A DNA stretch of 22,375 nucleotides from Oscillospiraceae bacterium. Lineage in GTDB: Bacteria; Bacillota_A; Clostridia; Saccharofermentanales; Saccharofermentanaceae. The stretch's first letter is position 1. Each line of letters opens with the position of its first letter. Location of the stretch: assembly GCA_902791885.1 (NCBI GenBank), contig CADAXO010000007.1:1-22375 (forward strand), written 5' to 3'. The notes under the pieces are model-generated. The model ran no database searches, had not been told where the DNA came from, and saw only the letters and a list, made by a program, of their open reading frames with translations. Position numbers and translations under genes: made by a program. Positions 15,735 through 22,375 of this stretch are shown here, piece by piece.

Positions 15735-17642
15735 ATGAAAAAAACGAAGATTACGGCTTTGATCCTGGCAGGAACGCTTCTTCTGAGCTCCTGTCAGCAG
15801 ACAGTGACCGAAGAATCTGAGACTGTTGCCGAGACCGCCTCTGAAGAGGTCGTTGAGACTCAAAGCGAAGAGACAGAACCCGAAGTGATCGAAGTTGAAA
15901 TGCCTGACTATTCGGGCATGACAGCAGAAGAGATCGTAGCAGGTTTGACCATAGAGCAAAAGGCCGCTCAGATGGTTCAGGGCGCGCTCTATAATCTCGA
16001 CCCCGATCAGATGGAGGATTACTGCTACGGTTCAGTGTTAAGCCATTACGGTATGTTCCCCGAGTTTTCCATGTCACAGTGGGTAGATACTACAAACGCT
16101 TATCAGGATGCAGCATTGGCAAGCAGTGCCGGTATTCCCATGCTCTACGGTCAGGACTGTGTTCACGGCGTCAACTTCGCAAGCGGATGTGTCCTCTTCC
16201 CCCAGCCGATCAACATCGGCGCGGCACATGATGCAGAACTTACGGAAGAGTACGGAGCGATCGTAGGAAGCGAGATGATCCACACAAGAATGATCTTCAA
16301 CTTCGCACCCCTTGTTAATAACTGCCTCGACCCAAGATGGGGAAGAACTTACGAGTGCTACTCTTCGGAGAATTCTTTGTGCGACGAGATGGGTGCCGCA
16401 TTTATCACAGGCCAGCTTTCAGAAGGCGTTATCGTATGCCCCAAGCACTTCTTTGCCGAAGGCTATGTAGTATACGGAACAGGAGAGAATTCCGAAGGTA
16501 TCAGCAGGATCATCGACAGAGGTAATTCCGAGCCAACTGATGAGCAGATCGCAGAGTGCCTTGCTGTTTATCAGCACATGATAGATCTCGGAGCGCAGAC
16601 CATCATGATCTCCCACACATCCTTGTGGGGTACAAAGATGCACGAGAATGCCGAGTACATCCAGATGCTGAAGAACGACTTCGGCTTCGAAGGCTTCATC
16701 ATCTCCGACTGGGATTCCATCGAGAAGTGTTCAGGTTCCAACCTCTACGAGAACGTCGTCCTCGCTGTTAACGCAGGCGTCGATATGCTCATGGAAGCAG
16801 GCAACTACGAGCAGGCCCGCCAGGCTATCGTAGATGCAGTTGCCAACGGTGATATCACAGAAGAAAGAATTGACGATGCCGTAACGAGGATCATCAGAGT
16901 CAAGCTTGAGACAGGCATTTTCGATGATCCTTATATCGAGAATTTCAACCCCACATACGAGTTCAATTCAGAAAGATCCCACGAAGTTGCAAGACAGCTT
17001 GCTGCCGAGTCGATCGTTCCCTTCAAGTACGGTGAACACTCCGTGATCGAGCCCGGCATGAGAGTGCTCGTAATGGGTCCTGCAGCAGACGACACAGGTG
17101 TTCTCTGCGGAGGATGGACATACGGATGGGAAGGTGCGACTGACGCTGAACTCGGCCGCCGCGTCGTACCTGAAGGTGTTACGATCCTCGACGGTCTCGA
17201 GGCTGCAGCTGAGGAGATCGGATTCGAAGTCGTTACGGATTACGACATGGTTGATTCATGCGACCTTATCGTCCTCTGCCTCGGTGAAGAGACATATGCA
17301 GAGTGGAACGGTGACTCCCCGAGCATCGATATAGCGATGGGCACAATGGCTCTTTCAGGCAACTTCGAAGCCATCCTCGATGCATCAGCTTCAGGAGTTC
17401 CCACAATGGCACTTATCGTATCAGGACGCAACATGATCGTTGAGGACTATATCGACGACTGGGATTCCTGCTATTTCTGCTACCTCCCCGGAAGTGAAGG
17501 CGGCAACGGAATCGCCGACATCATCACAGGTCAGGTTGATATAAGAGGAACACTCCCCATGCCTTACTACGCATCCGAAGACGATATAGCTTCAGGAGAT
17601 TACATGTTCGCAGCAGGCTGGAGTGCCGAAGCTGTTGACTGA
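15735..17642 (+). CDS. Secreted GH3 beta-glucosidase lipoprotein
   Basis: A 635-residue glycoside hydrolase family 3 enzyme, probably removing terminal beta-glucose from cello- or other beta-gluco-oligosaccharides outside the cell. The N-terminus is a lipoprotein signal with lipobox LSSC (C20), followed by a low-complexity Glu/Thr/Val spacer to about residue 55. The catalytic barrel shows LYGQDCVHG, PRWGRTYECYSE, CPKHFFAEGY and the nucleophile D325 in ISDWDS. The second domain has LCGGWTYGWEG and GEETYAEWNGD (E518 on), the segment bearing the acid/base in plant ExoI-like members. Length and motifs match the ExoI-type two-domain group, without an added fibronectin domain. AGGAG lies about nine bases upstream of the ATG. 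It has its own promoter and terminator, so it is monocistronic. The polysaccharide target cannot be read directly. Confidence 0.93.
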   Translation: MKKTKITALILAGTLLLSSCQQTVTEESETVAETASEEVVETQSEETEPEVIEVEMPDYSGMTAEEIVAGLTIEQKAAQMVQGALYNLDPDQMEDYCYGSVLSHYGMFPEFSMSQWVDTTNAYQDAALASSAGIPMLYGQDCVHGVNFASGCVLFPQPINIGAAHDAELTEEYGAIVGSEMIHTRMIFNFAPLVNNCLDPRWGRTYECYSSENSLCDEMGAAFITGQLSEGVIVCPKHFFAEGYVVYGTGENSEGISRIIDRGNSEPTDEQIAECLAVYQHMIDLGAQTIMISHTSLWGTKMHENAEYIQMLKNDFGFEGFIISDWDSIEKCSGSNLYENVVLAVNAGVDMLMEAGNYEQARQAIVDAVANGDITEERIDDAVTRIIRVKLETGIFDDPYIENFNPTYEFNSERSHEVARQLAAESIVPFKYGEHSVIEPGMRVLVMGPAADDTGVLCGGWTYGWEGATDAELGRRVVPEGVTILDGLEAAAEEIGFEVVTDYDMVDSCDLIVLCLGEETYAEWNGDSPSIDIAMGTMALSGNFEAILDASASGVPTMALIVSGRNMIVEDYIDDWDSCYFCYLPGSEGGNGIADIITGQVDIRGTLPMPYYASEDDIASGDYMFAAGWSAEAVD

Positions 17643-17665
17643 TAATTAAGCAAACGGTTATAAAC

Positions 17666-17695
17666 AAAAAGCACGGTCAACGGCCGTGCTTTTTT
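17666..17695. terminator. Bidirectional rho-independent terminator
   Basis: GCACGG (17671-17676) pairs with CCGTGC (17684-17689) across a 7-base loop. Five A precede the stem and six T follow it, so A-T pairs extend it and a U run ends the RNA in both directions. It closes the GH3 gene on the plus strand (stop at 17642) and the EAL gene on the minus strand (stop at 17704). Confidence 0.88.
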
Positions 17696-17703
17696 GATGT
17701 TTA

Positions 17704-19710
17704 TTATTCCTTCATCCGTTCTTCGAATTCGCTTCCGGGCATCGGCTTCGCGAAGTAATAACCCTGTATCATGTCACATCCTTCGGAAGCTAAGAAATTA
17801 ACCTGATCCTTTACTTCGACGCCCTCTGCGACCGTTCTCATATTAAGACTCTTGGCAAGCCTGATCGCCTCCGATACAACGACCTGCCCCCTGCCGTCCT
17901 CCTGGGCATCGCGGAAGAAACCGGCATCCAGTTTCAGAACGTTAAGAGGCAGATCCTTAAGTGAATTAAGCGAAGAATAACCCGAACCGAAGTCATCCAT
18001 GGAGACCTCGAATCCAAACTCCTGAAGCTTCATGATGGTCTTGATCATCAAAGCCTTGTCTTCGAAGAATGCACTCTCGGTAAGCTCGATCTCAATAAGA
18101 TTCGTCGGGCATCCCGCCTTAGTGACGATGCTGTTGATCTGATAAGCAAGATCCTCGTCGGCGAAATGAACTCTCGATACATTGACCGAGACCGGAACAC
18201 AGGGAAGTCCCATATCAAGCCAGCGCTTCTGGTCTTCCGCTACATGTGTGAGCATATAGTGGTCGATCTCTCTTATGAATCCCGTTCTCTCGAAGATGTC
18301 GATGAACTTTCCCGGAGAAACGAATCCGAGCTCGGGCGAATCCCATCTGATAAGTGCCTCCGCGCCTTTCATCTTATTCGTTCGGGGATCGTACTTAGGC
18401 TGATAGTAAACAACGAATTCCTCGTTGACGACAGCCTTCTTCTGAAGTTCGCATACACGGTCGATCCACTTTTGCTGTTCGACGATATCCTTGCCGAAGA
18501 ACTGTATTCCGGATGAGTTGCCGGCATTCTCAAGAAGAAGTCTTGCCGCACTCGCGTTGTTGTACTCAACCTCGATGTCAGCCTGTCTGTTAGATGTATC
18601 TCTCTCCCCTGTTAACTCGTCTATTCCGACGAAGTCGACACCAGCCTGATAGTTGATCTTGTGGTTGGCGCTTCCGACTATCTCGAGGGCAGCGATTATG
18701 TCGTTTAATCTGGTCTCAAGAACATTCCTGTCGGTGTACTTAAGAAGCATGGGGAAATGCGATAAAGTGCTGTGAGCTACGAGCTCTCCTTTTCCCACGG
18801 TCTCGCTCAAGACATCGTATATTCTCGCAAGAAGCTCCTCGCCTTCTTCCATAGAGTGGCACAGGACGAAGTTTCTGTAATTTACGAACGACAGGCTTAC
18901 GACAGCATACGAGTTTCTTGCATTCATGCGCTTGCTTAAAATCTTCCCCGCCTTGCTCATGAACCACAGCCAGTTATGGTTATGTGATATGGGGTCCTCG
19001 AAAAGCAGATATACCAGACGGTTCTGTCTGACGGCACCTCTTATGATGCTTACAAGTATGATTATGAAAGCTCCGAGCACGATCACGGCTGCCAGCAATC
19101 CCAGGAAAACAAAGAACATCAGGTCGATGATGGTGATGACTATGTTCACCTTCATGAACATCCTGTTGCCGTCCTTCAATTCGGTCGAGAACCACAGAGG
19201 TATATTTACCGTAGGATTATCGGGATCCTCGAATGAAGATTCATCACCGTCAAAGATATGATTGATCTTGATACTGGTGATTCCGTTATCATCGAATTCC
19301 AACATGGAATCAGATTTGTCGGCATAAAGATCGAACCCGTAATTGATGATATTGAAATCATATCCGTAAACATCGACAGCCAGGGACACACGATCGGTTG
19401 TATCGCAGGTGTTCTCACCGATGCAGAACACTTCCTGACCGGACGGATCGAGAATAAACATATCGGCGTCATCTTCACTTAAAGAATCGATCCCGGATGT
19501 TTCATAACTTACCACCATCTCATTAAAATCATGACCTGCCGAACCTGCCTTAAGGTAGCAGACATACGAGATGAATACTCCGGATACGGCCGATATTATC
19601 AGCGATATGATAAAGAACAGAAAAATATTGCCGATTATCGGCAGCACTATGTTTCTCGGCTTGATCTGAACTGCTTTAAGTCTGTTGTTTTTTCTTCCCT
19701 TTTTACCCAT
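17704..19710 (-). CDS. Membrane c-di-GMP phosphodiesterase, sensor-degenerate GGDEF-EAL
   Basis: A 668-residue protein counted from ATG 19710. A basic tail precedes membrane segment one (about 20-46); an extracellular region of about 140 residues follows, then segment two (about 190-222). Next comes a GGDEF-like domain with no GGDEF (STLSHF at that place), then an EAL domain with E451 in EALIR, NVS, IELTES, D572 and the next aspartate in DDFGSGYS, the lysine of LKLD, AEGVE and QGYYFAKP, so it is expected to be an active phosphodiesterase. A TTG at 19728, directly after the stop of the glycosyltransferase gene, is in frame and adds six residues; neither start has a clear Shine-Dalgarno site. 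A TATAAT lies six bases before the ATG, which could give a leaderless RNA; otherwise it is read from the upstream gene. Confidence 0.92.
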   Translation of the reverse strand: MGKKGRKNNRLKAVQIKPRNIVLPIIGNIFLFFIISLIISAVSGVFISYVCYLKAGSAGHDFNEMVVSYETSGIDSLSEDDADMFILDPSGQEVFCIGENTCDTTDRVSLAVDVYGYDFNIINYGFDLYADKSDSMLEFDDNGITSIKINHIFDGDESSFEDPDNPTVNIPLWFSTELKDGNRMFMKVNIVITIIDLMFFVFLGLLAAVIVLGAFIIILVSIIRGAVRQNRLVYLLFEDPISHNHNWLWFMSKAGKILSKRMNARNSYAVVSLSFVNYRNFVLCHSMEEGEELLARIYDVLSETVGKGELVAHSTLSHFPMLLKYTDRNVLETRLNDIIAALEIVGSANHKINYQAGVDFVGIDELTGERDTSNRQADIEVEYNNASAARLLLENAGNSSGIQFFGKDIVEQQKWIDRVCELQKKAVVNEEFVVYYQPKYDPRTNKMKGAEALIRWDSPELGFVSPGKFIDIFERTGFIREIDHYMLTHVAEDQKRWLDMGLPCVPVSVNVSRVHFADEDLAYQINSIVTKAGCPTNLIEIELTESAFFEDKALMIKTIMKLQEFGFEVSMDDFGSGYSSLNSLKDLPLNVLKLDAGFFRDAQEDGRGQVVVSEAIRLAKSLNMRTVAEGVEVKDQVNFLASEGCDMIQGYYFAKPMPGSEFEERMKE

Positions 19711-19716
19711 AGGGAT

Positions 19717-19722
19717 ATTATA
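19717..19722 (-). promoter_or_regulatory. TATAAT six bases before EAL gene ATG
   Basis: A perfect minus-strand -10 box ends six bases before the ATG at 19710, so an RNA begun at the usual distance would start at or within a base or two of the start codon. The -35 place (ACTGCT at 19740-19745) does not match consensus. No Shine-Dalgarno site is present. Confidence 0.3.
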
Positions 19723-19728
19723 CAACAA

Positions 19729-21675
19729 CTATCCGACGTAGCAGTAACACCAGACAAAGAGGACAGCTGCTGCGTAAAGAGCTGTTACCCTGAGACACGC
19801 CGTATGCTCCTCACAGGAAGTAACGTACGTTTCAGTATCCTTCTCTCCCTTGAAGAAGATGTATGAGAGCGCGGCTATGCACGCGGAAGTAAGCGATACG
19901 ATCAGAGTATAGATATGCTCATTAATATTGCTGAAGAATTCGGATATAAACAGTCCGTGGTACTCGTAATCAAAGAGCACCGGGAAAAGGAAATTCGTCT
20001 CGTAAACAGAGATCCTGTCGTCTGCCATAACATACAAAAGCAGCAGCACTTCGGCGGCAGCTCCGATAAGAAGAACTCCCCTCTTTTTACTGTAGAAAGG
20101 TATGAGGAAAGCAAGCGACAGCGACAGCGGTATGAGCCACTGGAAGTGCCACGAGGAGAATACCGTGAAGTTCGCATAGGAAGCGAATATCAGAAGCATC
20201 GAGGTTTTTAGCATACTGCTTTTCGATGTGAAAGAAGCGTCGTGCACGTAAGCCCAGATACAGATGAAAGCATACACCAGCGGGAACAGCGCGATGCGTC
20301 CGCCTATGTTCTGCTCGAAAAGCATTTCCGAGAAACTGTACTCCGCCTCGACGATATTCATGATGGCCGTGTACCCCGCGCCGTGCTTGAAAAGTATCAG
20401 CGTCAAAAGCGGACACACCAGTACCCCCGCGCCGTGAAGGATAAGCTCGAGCGGCTTCTTCTTAACCAGAAGTATCAGAGGGATGAATATCATCAGCGGG
20501 AAAAGCTTCATTGCCGATGCGACCGACATCAGCAAAGTAAATTTCCTGAAGTCTCCTTTATAGTAGAAGATGAGAGCCGCAAGGATCACGGTGATATAGA
20601 GCATGTCGATCTGACCGAACGTTACAGATGCACAAAGGATCACCGGAGAGAAGAGGAAGAACTTCTTTACGGTCTCTCTGTATCCTTCAGGCATTCCGCA
20701 TGTATCGCATATCTTCCCTATGAGCTTCGCACAAAGAAGTATCAGTCCTAATACACACAAAGAAAGGAATACCGAGACAGCGTTATAGCCCTGCCAGTAA
20801 GGCATGTCAGAAGTCATGAAGAACGACAGCGGGAACAGAACTATCGTCACCGGAAGCATAAGGAAGAAATCATAGTTATACCCGAGATGAATAAAATCCA
20901 CACCGGGCTCAAGTGCGCTGGTGTATGAATAATCGTAATAGTTCAGGAAGTTACCGGCCTTTACGGACTCGATTATCTTGAACGCACTTCTCGCGATCAT
21001 CTCCAGATCAAGGACCTGCCCGAGGAACAGTATGGAGAATAAAGATATCCCCCAAAAAAGAAGTCTCTCGGAAATCTTCTTAAGCTCCTTCGAATCTTTG
21101 TCCATCGAATATACATAAAGCAAGATTATCAATGCGAATATGGCGTAAATTACCGGGAACAAGCCCTTATTCGGAGCGCCGCTGTGGCAACCGTAAATGC
21201 TGAATGACAGTGTCTGTCCGTCCGTCTTGATCTGAGGCAATGCAGAACCTTCAAGCGCATCGACTGAATTAACCGTAAGCCTTAATGTATAGACCTCTTG
21301 CCTGTCGATCTCCGTATAACCGCCGCCAAGACCTGTATCGTAGATCGATGTCATGTGCTTACTAAGAACTACATTTCCGTTCGAATCGATAAACTCAAGA
21401 TCCGCATCAAAAGGAACGATCACATGGCCTTGAACTGACCTGTCAAAATCCCAAAACAGCTCAATCTTATTGATTCTGTCAAAAGGTTCGGTGAAGGACA
21501 CCTCATACTGATCCCCTGCAGTAATATCGGTGAATTCCGCTTCTGAAGGATCGTAGGAATATGAATAACTCCATAAGGGAAGCTTGGGCGCCGCGAAAAG
21601 AAAGAATATCAACCCCATAACCAACAGGGCCGCAGTGATCAGCAATTTGTAATTCTTTCTCCAAAAACCGTCCAT
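19729..21675 (-). CDS. Multi-spanning GT-C-like membrane glycosyltransferase
   Basis: A 648-residue polytopic protein with about a dozen membrane segments. Segment one (about 10-30) is followed by a large extracytoplasmic, beta-rich domain to about residue 170, then the hydrophobic core. Core features resemble the GT87/DUF2029 group of lipid-sugar-dependent mannosyltransferases: GQIDMLY, SAMKLFPLMIFIP and a loop rich in acidic and tyrosine residues (LDLEMI to GYNYDFF). Substrate and acceptor are unknown, and family assignment is by resemblance. The ATG at 21675 is preceded by an in-frame TTG; there is no Shine-Dalgarno site, and a TATAAT lies eight bases upstream. Its TAG is immediately followed by the alternative TTG of the EAL gene, so the two form one transcription unit, which hints that glycan synthesis and c-di-GMP turnover are linked here. 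Confidence 0.7.
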   Translation of the reverse strand: MDGFWRKNYKLLITAALLVMGLIFFLFAAPKLPLWSYSYSYDPSEAEFTDITAGDQYEVSFTEPFDRINKIELFWDFDRSVQGHVIVPFDADLEFIDSNGNVVLSKHMTSIYDTGLGGGYTEIDRQEVYTLRLTVNSVDALEGSALPQIKTDGQTLSFSIYGCHSGAPNKGLFPVIYAIFALIILLYVYSMDKDSKELKKISERLLFWGISLFSILFLGQVLDLEMIARSAFKIIESVKAGNFLNYYDYSYTSALEPGVDFIHLGYNYDFFLMLPVTIVLFPLSFFMTSDMPYWQGYNAVSVFLSLCVLGLILLCAKLIGKICDTCGMPEGYRETVKKFFLFSPVILCASVTFGQIDMLYITVILAALIFYYKGDFRKFTLLMSVASAMKLFPLMIFIPLILLVKKKPLELILHGAGVLVCPLLTLILFKHGAGYTAIMNIVEAEYSFSEMLFEQNIGGRIALFPLVYAFICIWAYVHDASFTSKSSMLKTSMLLIFASYANFTVFSSWHFQWLIPLSLSLAFLIPFYSKKRGVLLIGAAAEVLLLLYVMADDRISVYETNFLFPVLFDYEYHGLFISEFFSNINEHIYTLIVSLTSACIAALSYIFFKGEKDTETYVTSCEEHTACLRVTALYAAAVLFVWCYCYVG

Positions 21676-21683
21676 CAAAAGTA

Positions 21684-21689
21684 ATTATA
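21684..21689 (-). promoter_or_regulatory. TATAAT eight bases before glycosyltransferase ATG
   Basis: A perfect minus-strand -10 box lies eight bases before the ATG at 21675, predicting an RNA that starts at about the start codon. A TTGACG at 21693-21698 is only three bases away and cannot be its -35; the proper -35 place (TTTTGT) is poor. Confidence 0.35.
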
Positions 21690-21721
21690 ATGCGTCAAAT
21701 CCAAATACAAAAGCACTTTGA

Positions 21722-21727
21722 TATAAT
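21722..21727 (+). promoter_or_regulatory. -10 box for the LUD-domain gene
   Basis: A perfect TATAAT lies 32 bases before the ATG at 21760, with a strong GGGAGGT (21748-21754 region) in the leader. The -35 place (ATCCAA at 21699-21704) is not a good match, so the call rests on the -10 and position. Confidence 0.4.
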
Positions 21728-21759
21728 GAGCTTACACGAAGCTTACGGGAGGTACCGTC

Positions 21760-22321
21760 ATGAACGCCAACATCACCAAAAGAAATGAACTTCTTGCCGA
21801 GAAAACAATCGCAGGACTTAAGTCCAGAAACATGGAAGGCTACTACGCCGCAAGTAAAGAAGAGGCTCTGAAGAAAGCTTTGGAACTGATCCCCGAGGGA
21901 AGCTCAATCTCCATGGGCGGCGCAATGAGCGTTCACGAGATCGGACTTTCTGACGCACTTAAAGAAGGCAACTACAACTTCATCGACCGTGATGCATACG
22001 AAGACAAGCGTGAGGCTATGCTCCTTGCATACGATGCAGATTTCTTCCTCGCAAGCGCGAATGCCATGACAGATGACGGAATCATAGTAAACGTTGACGG
22101 CAACTCCAACAGAGTATCCGCGATCGCGCAAGGGCCCAAGCATGTTCTCTTCATTGTAGGAATGAATAAAGTCTGCAGCGATCTCGACGCCGCCATGAAG
22201 CGGTGCCTGCTTCGACTGCAAGTCTCCCGATACGATCTGCTGTCAGATACTCATTACCCGCTTCTCAAGACACCCAGGAAGGATCAGCGTCATCCTCGTA
22301 AACGACAACCTCGGCTTCTGA
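21760..22321 (+). pseudogene. LUD-domain protein (LutC/YkgG-like, DUF162), frameshifted
   Basis: The first 147 codons read as a LUD-domain protein of the group opening with a lone helix and then EGYYAASKEEALKKAL, IPEGSSISMGG, NFIDRDAYEDKREAM, ADFFLASANAMTDDGIIVN and GPKHVLFIVGMNKV. LutC relatives act with iron-sulfur partners in lactate utilisation, but this subgroup stands alone and its role is unknown. After AAMKR (ending 22203) the frame becomes a basic, unrelated tail to 22359. In the next frame, from 22208, the expected ending appears: CFDCKSPDTICCQ, then HPGRISVILVNDNLGF and TGA at 22319-22321. From memory, family members have about 20 more residues between these parts, including a TPC cysteine. 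The pattern fits an internal deletion of 3n+2 bases, perhaps at an AGCG microhomology. A strong ribosome binding site and -10 remain. Confidence 0.8.
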
Positions 22322-22375
22322 GTTGGATTTTTCATTCTATTTCTTTCCCAACGTACTAAAAGCCCGGATTTTACA

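Noticed and set aside
20242..20751. Open frame of 169 codons on the plus strand in the glycosyltransferase gene
   Set aside because: Charged Arg/His/Gln-rich shadow of a hydrophobic membrane protein gene.
21684..21698. TTGACG next to TATAAT as a full promoter
   Set aside because: Only three bases separate the two boxes; a -35 and -10 need about 17. Only the TATAAT is kept as a candidate.
22201..22321. Programmed ribosomal frameshift in the LUD gene
   Set aside because: No slippery heptamer is seen at the switch and a simple shift would not restore the roughly 20 family residues that appear to be missing.
1..22375. CRISPR arrays, tRNA genes, insertion sequences or phage/defence islands
   Set aside because: No regularly spaced repeats, cloverleaf-like segments, transposase or integrase motifs were seen; AddAB is a housekeeping repair enzyme here.

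Overview
The window reads like chromosomal DNA of a low-to-mid GC Firmicute, most likely a member of the Clostridia from a gut or rumen-like habitat. Reasons are the Gram-positive AddAB (not RecBCD) recombination nuclease, Shine-Dalgarno sites of the GGAGG type, a plant-biomass-type GH3 lipoprotein, and several membrane-anchored c-di-GMP phosphodiesterases. This is inferred from gene content; I could not run a taxonomic search.

Layout. (a) 1-1172: a C-terminally cut HXXEE membrane protein gene (minus) diverges from a TetR-family regulator (plus), with palindromic sites between them. (b) 1169-8153: addB-addA on the minus strand, one base apart; addA runs tail-to-tail into the TetR gene with a 4-base overlap. 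(c) 8156-10932: a terminator, a long-chain acyl-CoA synthetase (minus), and a divergent PlsC-type acyltransferase (plus), together a small fatty-acid activation/phospholipid pair. (d) 10970-13913: a DHH/DHHA1 phosphoesterase preceded by a long hairpin that buries its ribosome binding site, then a 7TM-GGDEF(degenerate)-EAL phosphodiesterase. (e) 13914-15632: a membrane SpoIIE/PP2C-type phosphatase, convergent with the EAL gene with no bases between the stops. (f) 15664-17695: promoter, inverted repeat, a secreted GH3 beta-glucosidase lipoprotein and a strong bidirectional terminator. (g) 17704-21675 (minus): a GT-C-like membrane glycosyltransferase directly abutting a second membrane EAL phosphodiesterase. 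(h) 21760-22321: a LUD-domain gene broken by what looks like an internal out-of-frame deletion.

The common thread from 11 kb to 21.7 kb is envelope and signalling biology: two c-di-GMP phosphodiesterases with intact EAL sites and ruined GGDEF sites, a PPM phosphatase with an extracellular sensor, a secreted glycosidase and a membrane glycosyltransferase. No diguanylate cyclase with an intact GGDEF is present. There is no intergenic stretch longer than 300 bases, and I saw no tRNA, rRNA, CRISPR array, insertion sequence or phage gene. I did not find a clearly new multi-gene system. The best leads are the RBS-burying hairpin at 10970-11020, the broken LUD gene, the P-loop-less AddB whose start lies against a terminator, and two genes with a TATAAT box 6-8 bases before the ATG and no Shine-Dalgarno site.
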